DNA from: Methanobacterium sp.
GTDB lineage: Archaea; Methanobacteriota; Methanobacteria; Methanobacteriales; Methanobacteriaceae
Reading direction: 5' to 3'
Length of the DNA: 64,000 nt
NCBI RefSeq assembly: GCF_016217785.1
Contig: NZ_JACRGA010000025.1
Coordinates: 186,001 to 250,000, forward strand
Part shown: positions 12,803 through 22,819 of the stretch, in pieces
How positions within the stretch are numbered: position 1 is the stretch's first letter
Layout of the letters: each line of letters opens with the position of its first letter
The notes under the pieces: generated by a model
The model's input: the letters and a program-made list of their open reading frames with translations, nothing else
The model's database searches: none
Told to the model about the DNA's origin: nothing
Program-made: the position numbers and the translations under genes

Positions 12803-13102
12803 TGAAATCACCATAGCAATTACCATCAAAGTAGTAAGTATTATTTATTAATAATTTATTAATAATAAATGTTGGGTGCGGAGACCCATTATACAACACC
12901 AATCACGAGGACATATTACAGATCCAAAAAAAGGATGTGATAGTCACTGGGTATTCCTGATTTAAAAATGAGTTTTATAAACAATTATTTTTAATTTTAA
13001 AAATAAAGATTAAATATCCCAAAAATCATGTTTTATCGTTGTTTTAAGATGTATCTATCCCCATGCCACTATTTTTATACTATCTTTTTATATACTAATA
13101 CC

Positions 13103-13159
13103 ATGGTCAGGTGGATACAATCCCCTTTAATCAAACATTTAACATGTGTTATTTCCTAA
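13103..13159 (+). pseudogene. Fragment resembling the N-terminal coding region of hef
   Basis: Reading from the ATG at 13103 gives MVRWIQSPLIKHLTCVIS and then a stop. VRWIQSPLI matches VRWIQHPLI near the Hef N-terminus (encoded around 15319-15347), and about 25 of 31 bases agree over the core. A TATA-like TTTTTATATACTA lies just upstream. It is too short to function as a helicase and is best read as a decayed duplicate or recombination scar. Confidence 0.45.
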
Positions 13160-13262
13160 ATTATCCTGAATTTTCTCTTTTTTGTAGTTCTTAATGTTTG
13201 GCCTTAGGTAAACCTGAAAAATAAGTATTTTTTATATCCCAATACTTTAGTATCAAAAACCT

Positions 13263-13354
13263 ATGCTGAAAATAGGTCTAATAAGAGTTATAACTCCAAA
13301 TACTCCCAAAATTGCGTTTTTCGCCAATAATTCCCCCACATAAGATAATTTGAA
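13263..13354 (+). repeat. Leader-like repeat, copy 1 (partner at 15073-15166)
   Basis: About 92 bp that aligns with the segment upstream of hef at 15073-15166 at roughly 70% identity by eye. Shared blocks include AAAATAGGTC, TAACTCCA, ACTCCCAAA and AATTCCCC. Copy 1 lies upstream of the DUF4013 gene and copy 2 upstream of hef. Confidence 0.5.
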
Positions 13355-13573
13355 CTACTTAGTTGTAAATTTTTTAATTTTGCCAGAAATACCGTAAGAG
13401 ATTGAAAAGAATGGATGTATCGGTTAAAAATCGATGCTGCATAAAATAATGTAATCATGACTTTCTTTAGTACGACATTTATGTACAGTGAGTATTAATA
13501 AGAATATAAGATAATATGAATTGATGTTGTGGGTTAGATTAAAGGATGATTATACCAATATGGAGTTCATTGA

Positions 13574-14938
13574 ATGAATATTAAGGAGATTGTAAGTGAT
13601 TCTATAAGATATCCTTTTTCAGATTGGAAGAGATTTTTGATATTAGGGATTCTGGTATTGATAACAGATATAGAAACATTTTTTTTAATAGGTAATCCGT
13701 TTAGTAAATTTAACATTGTAATTTGTCTTTTAGTCATCGAATTCATTGTTGGAATCTTAGTTAGAGGGTACACGTTTAAAATCGTAAAATCATCCTTGGA
13801 TTATGGAGTGAAACTCCCAAAATTTGCCCCTTGGTTTAATCTGTTCATAAAAGGAATTAAAGTGTCAATAGTAACTATTGTGTATTTGATTCCAGTTATC
13901 CTGCTCATAATAATTTTTGTTACATTGTATCCATCAAATGTTGGAGTAAACCCCCTTATAATTATTGCATATAATGCGTTAAATTTTTTCCAGATGCTTT
14001 ACGACATGGCAATTCATGTTCAGGTCGGACTTTGGAGACTTATTACAATTTTTTACGTAATCTTAGCTATTCCATTTATAAATATTGCAATATCTCATAT
14101 GGCATATAATGATAGTAAAATCGGGGCAGCTTTCAAATTCCGTGAAATATTAAATAAAATTTCTAATATTGGTTGGAAAAATTTCATTTTATGGTATATT
14201 GTGATTGAATTCCTCTTTTTAGTGATATATGGCACCACCACATTAATCTTAACATTTTTAAACTTTATCATGAGTATTTATCCGCTTGGAATAGCAATTT
14301 TAAAGTTTTTATGTATAATGATTGTAGTTCCATTTGTTTTTATGTATTTTGCCCGAGCAGTGGCTTTAATTTATATGTCTGGAGATAAGTGGTATTTAAA
14401 ATGTGAAAAATGTGGAGGATACTATGAACTCCAGCCGGGAGAATCTCCAGAAGATTTTGAAGAATGTGAATGCGGTGGGAAACTTAAATACATTGAAATT
14501 GAAGAATCAAAAAATTATGATATAATTGAAAATGAAGCAAACGATAATGAGAATCCTGATAAAATAAAATGGAGATTAGTAGGTATCGGTGCAATATCTT
14601 CCATTATGATTTATTTAATACCATTACTACTAATGTTGTTAAATTACACTTATTTTGGGGAAGGAATAATTATAACTTGGTCCCTGGCATTTTTAGCACC
14701 ATTAATCGGCGGATTTTTAGCATCGTATACATGTAGAGGATGTGGATACAAATACGGTGTCATGAATTCAATAATGGCAATTTTTGTATATAATATCGTG
14801 ATATTCTTGTTAATGTATTTTTACTTGAATATAGGCATGGATTTTGGTTTGTATTTATTTATTCCCGTTTTCACTGGAGTTTTAGGTATTATTAGTGGAG
14901 TATTAGGAATTTTCCTTAAAAACAGATTTAACAGATAA
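13574..14938 (+). CDS. DUF4013 membrane protein with zinc ribbon and DUF5518-like C-terminus
   Basis: 454-aa integral membrane protein in three parts. Residues about 1-265 are hydrophobic with six or so membrane segments and fit DUF4013. Residues about 275-310 are a cytosolic zinc ribbon (CEKCGGYYELQ...CECGGKLKY). Residues about 330-454 form a second membrane block containing CRGCGYKYG, similar to DUF5518. This architecture is common in Methanobacterium, with no known function. GGAG lies 10 nt before the ATG. Base composition is clearly richer in A+T than the flanking housekeeping genes. The ribbon resembles that of the divergent neighbour, which suggests the two belong together. Confidence 0.75.
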   Translation: MNIKEIVSDSIRYPFSDWKRFLILGILVLITDIETFFLIGNPFSKFNIVICLLVIEFIVGILVRGYTFKIVKSSLDYGVKLPKFAPWFNLFIKGIKVSIVTIVYLIPVILLIIIFVTLYPSNVGVNPLIIIAYNALNFFQMLYDMAIHVQVGLWRLITIFYVILAIPFINIAISHMAYNDSKIGAAFKFREILNKISNIGWKNFILWYIVIEFLFLVIYGTTTLILTFLNFIMSIYPLGIAILKFLCIMIVVPFVFMYFARAVALIYMSGDKWYLKCEKCGGYYELQPGESPEDFEECECGGKLKYIEIEESKNYDIIENEANDNENPDKIKWRLVGIGAISSIMIYLIPLLLMLLNYTYFGEGIIITWSLAFLAPLIGGFLASYTCRGCGYKYGVMNSIMAIFVYNIVIFLLMYFYLNIGMDFGLYLFIPVFTGVLGIISGVLGIFLKNRFNR

Positions 14939-15272
14939 TTAAACAGAATCAAGCCATACATCATCAGTATAAATAAGGTTAATAGTTCTTAGCTTCGGTG
15001 CTTTAATGCGGAAACCTCAAAGACTGAATAACACATTCTAAGATTAATGGGATTAATACTATATATGAGTAAATATGTCAAAAATAGGTCCAAAAAAGTT
15101 GTAACTCCACAAACTCCCAAATTATCTTTTTCAATGTAATTCCCCTAATTTAGAATAGATTTTGAATTTTTATATTCTGCATTTGATTTTTTTTGTAATA
15201 GTTTTATAGATTGTAAACATAGTATTAGTTCAAGATATGTCACTCTAACAAACCAAATTCAGGATATTAAAA
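14939..15272. other. Upstream region of hef with leader-like repeat copy 2
   Basis: 334 bp of non-coding DNA. Bases 15073-15166 are the second copy of the segment also seen at 13263-13354. The hef promoter must lie here; a TATA-like TAATAGTTTTATAGATTG lies around 15196-15213, about 60-75 nt before the start. Confidence 0.45.
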
Positions 15273-17660
15273 ATGGTTGAAAATAAACATCAAAATGAGG
15301 CCCACTCTTCAAGAAAATCTGTAAGGTGGATACAACACCCTCTAATCGAAGCCGGGAAAATTGAAGCACGTCTTTATCAGCAATTGCTCGCGGCTAACGT
15401 TATAAAAAAAGGGAATACTATGATAGTAGCCCCAACAGCACTGGGTAAAACTGTGGTCGCTGCCCTGGTTGCTGCAGATAGGCTTGAAAAATATCCGGAC
15501 AGTAAAATTTTGCTTTTAGCTCCCACCAAACCACTGGTAGTCCAGCACGAGGAAAGTTTCATTGAATTTTTGAAAGCAAGCACCAGCAGTCTGACTGGTG
15601 CAGTTAAACTGGAAGAACGGATTAAAAGATGGAATGATTCCCAGATCATCTGTGCAACCCCTCAGACAATAGAATCAGATATCATAGCGGAAAGATATTC
15701 ATTGGAGGATGTTTCCTTACTGATTTTTGATGAATGTCACCGGGGAACTGGATCCTATTCCTACGTATTCCTGGCCAAGCGATACAATAAACAGGCCAAA
15801 AACCCACTGATACTGGGTTTAACTGCATCACCAGGTGGTGATGAAGAGAGGATAAACCAGGTTTGCCAGAATCTCTTTATAAATGAGGTGATGGTTAAAA
15901 ATGAGGATGATCCTGATGTCAAACCATATTTCAACCCCATTGACGTGGAATGGGTGAAAGTTGAGTTGAAAAAGGAACAACTGGATATTAAAACCCATCT
16001 GGATGTGGCCCTTAAAAATCGTCTTAATGGTTTGAAAAAACTGGGAGTTCTCAATTCAATCCAGCAGGTCAGTAAAAAAGACATTTTAAGAGCCAGGGGA
16101 AAAGTCCAAAACCGAATATCTCAAAGTGCCAGCCCACCAAGAGATTGCTTGCTGGCAATATCCATGTTAACCGCTGTTTTCAGCGTCATGCATTCCCTGG
16201 AACTTTTAGAAACACAGGGTGTGAGTAACCTGCACTCTTACTTTGAACGGATGAGGAAGAAAAAAACCAAAGCTGCCAAGGGATTATTTAAGGATGAAAA
16301 CTTTAAAACTGCGGTGAACTTAACCAGACAGGCCTACAATAATGGAGTGGAACACCCTAAACTGGGAAAACTCATGGAAATACTTAAAAGTGCAGCAGAA
16401 GACAAACAACAAGTTATTGTTTTCAGTCAGTACAGGGACACTATAAATCAAATCTATAATAAGTGCCAAAAAGAAGGTATAAACGCCGTTAAATTCTTTG
16501 GGCAGGCCAACCGGGAAAAGGAAAAAGGTCTAACTCAGAAAGAACAGAAGAATATTATAAAGGCCTTTAAGATGAAAACTTATCAGGTTCTGATTTCCAC
16601 CAGTGTGGCTGAGGAAGGTATTGACATTCCCAGTGTAGATCTGGTGGTACTCTATGAACCAGTTCCATCGGAAATAAGAATGATTCAGAGGCGTGGTCGA
16701 ACCGGTAGGACCACAAGTGGCCGTATGATCGTTCTAATAACAAAAAACACTCGTGATGAGTCATTCTATTATTCAAGCATGCACCGGGAAAGGAGAATGA
16801 AAAAACAGCTGGCCAATGGATACAATCAACCCGAAAGACCGCTTATTGCTAATGATGAGGATGTTAAGGTTTTGGACAGGGAAAATAAAGATAATTTATC
16901 CTCTGATAAAAGGGTTGTTGTGTATGTAGACCACCGTGAGTCTAAGTCTGGAGTTACCAGGGAATTGAGTAACTTAGAAGTTAAGGTGGAACCCACCAGC
17001 CTCCCTGTTGCTGATTATCAGATAAGTCCCCAGGTAGCTGTGGAAAGAAAAAGCACACATGACTTTGTGAGCTCATTGATGGATAAAAGGTTGTATAAGC
17101 AGGCCGAGGAACTGGTGGAAAACTTCCAGAAGCCATTGATCATACTGGAAGGGCAGGATTTATACAGCAGTTCGCTGCATCCCAATGCCATCAGAGGAGC
17201 ACTGGCCAGTCTGGCAGTTGACTTTAACATACCCATCATTCCCACCCGTAACCCAGAAGATACTGCAGCTATGATCTACAGACTCGCAGTAAGAGAACTG
17301 GACAAGGGTTCGAAGGATGTTCAAATGCGTACTGAAAGAAAACCATTAACCCTTCAGGAACAGCAGCTTTTTATTGTGGAATCACTGCCCAGTGTGGGAC
17401 CAGTGACTGCCAGGAAACTTTTGGAAATGTTCGATAGTGTGGAAGGAGTTATCACTGCCCGTGTGGATGACTTGAAAAAGGTGGATGGAATTGGAGATAA
17501 AATTGCTCGAAATATCCGAAAGATAATTGCATCCAAATATTCAGACACATTCCGGTATTCAAAGAATGCTGAAAATGATTCCACCGAAAAACCAATTGTA
17601 AATGGGAAAAACAAGCCATCAAAAGAATTCATTCTGGAAAAAGATGTTGAAAATGATTGA
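15273..17660 (+). CDS. hef: Hef: FANCM/XPF-type helicase-nuclease
   Basis: 795-aa fork-structure helicase and endonuclease for stalled-replication repair. The SF2 helicase half has motif I APTALGKTVVAAL, DECH box FDECHRGTG, motif III LTASPGG and motif VI QRRGRTGR. The XPF/ERCC4 nuclease half (about residues 545-690) has YVDHRES, VADYQIS and the catalytic VERKSTHDF (ERKxxxD). The C-terminus has a tandem helix-hairpin-helix, LPSVGPVTARKLLEMF and VDGIGDKIARNI. Both enzymatic halves have their key residues. The length is close to that of other euryarchaeal Hef proteins. It acts as a homodimer in characterised species. It stands about 4 kb from the replication origin. Confidence 0.96.
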   Translation: MVENKHQNEAHSSRKSVRWIQHPLIEAGKIEARLYQQLLAANVIKKGNTMIVAPTALGKTVVAALVAADRLEKYPDSKILLLAPTKPLVVQHEESFIEFLKASTSSLTGAVKLEERIKRWNDSQIICATPQTIESDIIAERYSLEDVSLLIFDECHRGTGSYSYVFLAKRYNKQAKNPLILGLTASPGGDEERINQVCQNLFINEVMVKNEDDPDVKPYFNPIDVEWVKVELKKEQLDIKTHLDVALKNRLNGLKKLGVLNSIQQVSKKDILRARGKVQNRISQSASPPRDCLLAISMLTAVFSVMHSLELLETQGVSNLHSYFERMRKKKTKAAKGLFKDENFKTAVNLTRQAYNNGVEHPKLGKLMEILKSAAEDKQQVIVFSQYRDTINQIYNKCQKEGINAVKFFGQANREKEKGLTQKEQKNIIKAFKMKTYQVLISTSVAEEGIDIPSVDLVVLYEPVPSEIRMIQRRGRTGRTTSGRMIVLITKNTRDESFYYSSMHRERRMKKQLANGYNQPERPLIANDEDVKVLDRENKDNLSSDKRVVVYVDHRESKSGVTRELSNLEVKVEPTSLPVADYQISPQVAVERKSTHDFVSSLMDKRLYKQAEELVENFQKPLIILEGQDLYSSSLHPNAIRGALASLAVDFNIPIIPTRNPEDTAAMIYRLAVRELDKGSKDVQMRTERKPLTLQEQQLFIVESLPSVGPVTARKLLEMFDSVEGVITARVDDLKKVDGIGDKIARNIRKIIASKYSDTFRYSKNAENDSTEKPIVNGKNKPSKEFILEKDVEND

Positions 17661-17910
17661 AGTTCTATTTATGGTAAATAATAGAGTTATGATGAGTAAG
17701 TAATTCTAAAGATTTATAATAACAGATCCCGAAATTATAAAAAAAGCCGAAAATGACTGAAAACCCCTTGATAGACTTAAAAAACCTTAATAGACAAAAA
17801 AATAAGTAATATACTTAAAATTTTTAGGAACTTTAAAAATTAACTGATATTATCCTGGAATTGTTGAAAAACTCATGATTTAATTAATTCAAGTGGAGAT
17901 CGATGATCAA

Positions 17911-18639
17911 ATGAAGATTCTGATAAATGAAAAGGGTAAGAAATTCCTCGCCGGTACTGATGACCTTCACACAGACCATGGTTACATTAAAAAAGAAGAA
18001 ATAACCAGCAGCACCCCAGGAGATGTTTTAAAAACACATCTTGGCCGAGAATTCCGTGTTTTAGATGCCAATATCAACGATTACATCGAACTAATGGACC
18101 GCAGATGTTCCATCATCCTCCCCAAAGATCTGGGTGTTATGGCTGCCTACACCGGGCTGGGCAGCGGTCAACGAGTGGTAGAAGCAGGAACAGGGGCTGG
18201 TGCAGCCACCATATTTCTGGGTAACATAGTGGGAGAAACAGGTCACGTGTACTCTTATGAATTAAGGGAAGACTTCTGGCAGATTGCCGATAAAAATGTT
18301 AAAGGATTTGGGTTAGAAAATGTAACCATAAAATGTCAGGATGTGGTGGAAGGTATAGATGAAGAGAATGTGGACCTGGTATTCCTGGATCTGCCTAAAC
18401 CTTGGGAAGTGGTGGAACATGCACGGGATGCCCTTAAATCAGGAGGTTACTTAGCTGCCTACACACCATACATTGACCAGGTGAAACTCCTCACCCGAAT
18501 CCTGAAAAAACGTGAATTTTCTGATTTAAAGAGTTTAGAATGTTTGGTACGTGAAATAGAAGTAAAAGATAAAGGAGTTCGCCCAAAAACCAGGATGACT
18601 GGACACACCGGATATTTAACATTCGGAAGGAAACTTTAA
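17911..18639 (+). CDS. tRNA (adenine-N1)-methyltransferase, TrmI family
   Basis: 242-aa class I SAM methyltransferase of the TrmI/Trm61 family, which methylates A57/A58 in the T-loop of tRNA. It has an N-terminal beta-domain, the SAM-binding VVEAGTGAGAATIFLG, and the motif IV-like LVFLDLPKPWEVVEHA. The ATG at 17911 is preferred to an upstream GTG at 17893 because it places GTGGAG at a usable distance and matches the family N-terminus (MKILINEKGKKFL). It is transcribed with hef and pyrB but separated from each by more than 100 bp. Confidence 0.9.
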   Translation: MKILINEKGKKFLAGTDDLHTDHGYIKKEEITSSTPGDVLKTHLGREFRVLDANINDYIELMDRRCSIILPKDLGVMAAYTGLGSGQRVVEAGTGAGAATIFLGNIVGETGHVYSYELREDFWQIADKNVKGFGLENVTIKCQDVVEGIDEENVDLVFLDLPKPWEVVEHARDALKSGGYLAAYTPYIDQVKLLTRILKKREFSDLKSLECLVREIEVKDKGVRPKTRMTGHTGYLTFGRKL

Positions 18640-18770
18640 TCTGAAAAATTTTTTATTCCACCTAGATATGAAAACCTATAATGAAAAATATTAAAAATAG
18701 AAGGTAATATAAGTTAATATAATGTTTTAAAAGGAATATACCCCACATAAACAGTACAATGGTGAATACC

Positions 18771-19685
18771 ATGGGTTTCAATTTGAAAAATATAATTTCA
18801 ATTAAAGATTTTAGCAAAGGAGATATTGAATACATTCTGAAATTAGCCGAAGAAATGGAACCCATTGCCAGATCACAGGAGAAATCAAATGTTTTATCTG
18901 GATCTATTCTGGGAATGTTATTTTACGAAGCTTCCACCCGTACCAGACTCTCATTTGAAACAGCTATGAAACGATTAGGTGGTAGTACTGTTGGTTTTGC
19001 AGAAGCTGGAACCAGTTCCGCAGTTAAAGGTGAAAATTTAACTGATACCGTACGTATCGTTGGAGAATACACTGATGCCCTGGTTATCCGCCATAACATG
19101 GAAGGCACCGCCCGTTATGTTGCAGAGATGGTTGATGTTCCTGTGATTAATGCGGGTGATGGAGCTGGGCAGCATCCCACCCAGACACTTCTGGATTTAT
19201 ACACCATGAAACGTATTCTGGGTGATATTGAAGAGTTACACGTAGCACTGGTGGGTGACCTCAAATATGGTAGAACTGTACACTCTCTTTCATATGCTTT
19301 GGCCATGTTCGGTGCCCGAATGAGCTTTGTATCACCACCCGAGCTTAAAATGCCACGAGAAGTCCTCCATGACTTGGCAGCAGCGGGAGTGAATGTGCAG
19401 GAAACAGAAGACATTCGAGATGTTCTCAGCTATGCTGATGTTTTATACGTGACCAGGATCCAGAAAGAAAGATTCCCCGACCCCCAGGAATATTTAAAAA
19501 TCAAAGGAGCCTACACCATTGATTCAAGACTTCTTAAAGGAAGTGAAGCCATAGTAATGCACCCCCTACCCAGGGTGGATGAAATATCCCATGACGTGGA
19601 TAACACCCCCTACGGAAGATACTTCCAACAGGCATTTTATGGAGTTCCAGTTCGAATGGCCCTGTTAAAATCAATGATAAAGTAA
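18771..19685 (+). CDS. pyrB: Aspartate carbamoyltransferase catalytic subunit
   Basis: 304-aa catalytic chain that condenses carbamoyl phosphate and aspartate in pyrimidine synthesis. It contains the carbamoyl-phosphate loop YEASTRTRLSFETAMKRLGG, the HPTQTLLDLYT motif and the C-terminal MHPLPRVDEI loop. An ATG at 18759 is possible, but the GTG codon following it is part of GGTGAATACC, a ribosome binding site for the ATG at 18771, so I start there. The regulatory chain gene pyrI is not adjacent, which is common in this group. Confidence 0.95.
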   Translation: MGFNLKNIISIKDFSKGDIEYILKLAEEMEPIARSQEKSNVLSGSILGMLFYEASTRTRLSFETAMKRLGGSTVGFAEAGTSSAVKGENLTDTVRIVGEYTDALVIRHNMEGTARYVAEMVDVPVINAGDGAGQHPTQTLLDLYTMKRILGDIEELHVALVGDLKYGRTVHSLSYALAMFGARMSFVSPPELKMPREVLHDLAAAGVNVQETEDIRDVLSYADVLYVTRIQKERFPDPQEYLKIKGAYTIDSRLLKGSEAIVMHPLPRVDEISHDVDNTPYGRYFQQAFYGVPVRMALLKSMIK

Positions 19686-19899
19686 TAAATCTAGGATTAA
19701 ATGATAAAATATGTTATAAAAAATATATAATTTTTAATTAAAAATCTATTTTTAATTCTATTAAGAGTTCGATTTTCAAATTCTATTAAAATGTTCAAGT
19801 AAGTAAAATAAATATAAAAAATATTGATGTTGATTATTTTAAAAGGAATGGAAAAGATGATTTCTATAATTAAATAGATAATTTACAAATAGAGTGGTA

Positions 19900-21048
<1,149 letters not shown>

Positions 21049-21378
21049 AGATACCACTTCTTATAATAAAAATACATTATGCCCCCAATTTTATGAATCT
21101 ATCGAGAACTACAATCACTAGTCAAATCGTGGTTTCTGATCATTCAAGTGAGATCAATACTACCCCAATTTGATTTTAAGGATCTATTATCCTATTCATC
21201 AGTTACACCGTTTAAGCAAATTAATGCTTTAAAGGTTAATAATTTAAGTCAAACAAAGTTTGAACTTTTTTTAATTATCACAACATTTTAATTTATTTTA
21301 TGGAAATTCTTCGTCAAAAACAGTAAACACAATGTTCTACACCACACTAAACGTGAAGAACCCATTTAACAAGTATGA

Positions 21379-21648
21379 ATTTCAAGTGTAAAATTACAAT
21401 GTTGACGAAGTAAAGGTGCATTTCAAGTGTAAGTTACTAATCCTATATTAATTGTTATGGTGAGAGGTGCATTTCAAGTGTAAATTATCAATCAACTTTG
21501 TTGATCAATACCAAAGAGGTGCATTTCAAGTGTAAGTTACTAATCCTATATTAAGGATTATGGTGAGAGGTGCATTTCAAGTGTAAAAAAATTAAAAAAT
21601 ATGTGATATGATAAAAATAGAGAAAGAGAGATCAATTTCAACTGTAAA
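21379..21648 (+). repeat. Left origin recognition box cluster (six copies)
   Basis: Copies of ATTTCAAGTGTAA at about 21379-21392, 21420-21432, 21471-21484, 21523-21535, 21574-21586 and, as ATTTCAACTGTAA, 21635-21647. Four are preceded by GAGGTGC or AGGTGC, and the last by GAGAGATCA, so the recognition sequence extends beyond the 13-bp core. Two copies of a 71-bp unit (21414-21484 and 21517-21587) make up the middle of the cluster. Confidence 0.9.
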
Positions 21649-22149
21649 AAAAATATATGTAAAAAGAAAAAATTAATAAAAAAATAAAAAAATTTATTTT
21701 AATAATATTATTTAAAATAGAAAATTAAGAATATTTAATTAAACACTTGGACATTATTAATTAATCTAATAAATTCCTTAATTAAATAAATTAAAGTTAT
21801 TTAGCTAGTATTATCTAATTTAGATTATATATTTTCAATATAAACAAAAAACAATTAATTTGATAGTTTTTATTACTTAAAATTTTTAAAAATCAGTATT
21901 CCTTAATATATAGTTAATATTAGAATAGTCATAGTTTTAAAACTGAATTTTATTTTAAAATCTTAATAATAGTTTAAATTAAATATGAAGACTTTAAGTT
22001 GATATTATATTTACTTTTATCATAAAAATTTTTCTTCACCAATTTCCAGGATCTAAATATTATCCAATATTAATAATTATTCTAAACTTATATTATAAAT
22101 TTATTTTATTTTTTTATTAATACTAATATTTAAAATTTATATATTAAAT
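21590..22149. other. AT-rich core of the origin, probable duplex unwinding element
   Basis: About 560 bp made almost wholly of A and T, between the two inverted repeat clusters. No open frame of note. Its place and composition fit the DNA unwinding element; the exact melting site cannot be fixed by reading. Confidence 0.65.
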
Positions 22150-22522
22150 TTTACACTTGAAATACATCTCTCACAATGTTAAATATTCACTCTATATACA
22201 TGTAGTTGACATAAACTGATGGTATGAAATAATACACTTGTAGTCCATGTTTAATTCTTTTTCAAATGGTAACTTTTATCCTTTTACACTTGAAATTGAT
22301 CTCTTAGTTATCATAATTTCTCTAACAACAGGTATCTTTAAAGTTACACTTGAAACTCATGTCTTACTCATTGAAAAATCATGATTTTTTCCCAAACTGT
22401 ATTTGATTACCTAAATGTTACGTACTGCTAACTTCATTGTTTGAAAACAGGATAGTTTCAATTTTTTTGGTGATTGTAAAAACGTGATTGTGAAAAAATT
22501 TTACAGTTGAAATTGGGGTCTT
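22150..22522 (-). repeat. Right origin recognition box cluster (four copies plus one degenerate)
   Basis: Copies of TTACACTTGAAAT-type sequence at about 22151-22163, 22284-22296, 22344-22356 (ending GAAAC) and 22500-22512 (TTACAGTTGAAAT). Each is followed by a run such as CATCTCTCA, GATCTCTTA, CATGTCTTA or GGGGTCTTA, a shared extension like that of the left cluster in mirror image. A weaker match, TACACTTGTAGTCCATG, lies at 22233-22249. Confidence 0.88.
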
Positions 22523-22819
22523 ACTCATTTGATTTGATCAAACCCAAAGACTACTCTAACTACATATGAATTTTATTTAACCCTGATACTATTTCACGTT
22601 GGAAATGCTGACTTCATTTGGAATTAAAATAATTTGCAGAGGATTATAAATTTGAATCAGTAAAAATTAGTTAAAAAATTAGTTAAATTAGATTAATTAA
22701 TTAAAAAATTAGTTAATTAAAATTAGTTACTTAGTTAAAATTAGATTATATTAATATTAAATCAAATATTTAGATTATTGATATTAATTGGTGTTTATTT
22801 AAGGAGCTAGGATAAGTTG

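Larger units (their letters stand above)
12803..13573. other. 771-bp AT-rich intergenic region with hef-like remnants
   Basis: A long non-coding stretch between the divergent zinc-ribbon genes. Two parts resemble the 5' end of the hef gene 2 kb downstream: a short coding remnant at 13103-13159 and a leader-like segment at 13263-13354. The rest shows no convincing frame or RNA gene. Confidence 0.5.
21340..22525. other. Chromosomal replication origin (oriC)
   Basis: A 1.75-kb gene-free region next to cdc6/orc1 with two clusters of the same element in opposite orientation. The element is TTACACTTGAAAT or its complement ATTTCAAGTGTAA, matching the mini-ORB of Methanothermobacter origins. Six forward copies lie at 21379-21648 and four clear plus one degenerate reverse copies at 22150-22522. 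Between them is a very AT-rich core suited to duplex opening. cdc6 on the left and cbiB on the right are both transcribed away. Sequence architecture, gene context and known initiator biology all agree. Confidence 0.9.

Noticed and set aside
21379..22522. Repeats around the origin considered as a CRISPR array
   Set aside because: Spacing is irregular, the orientation flips between the clusters, and the spacers are themselves partly duplicated; the element matches archaeal origin boxes.
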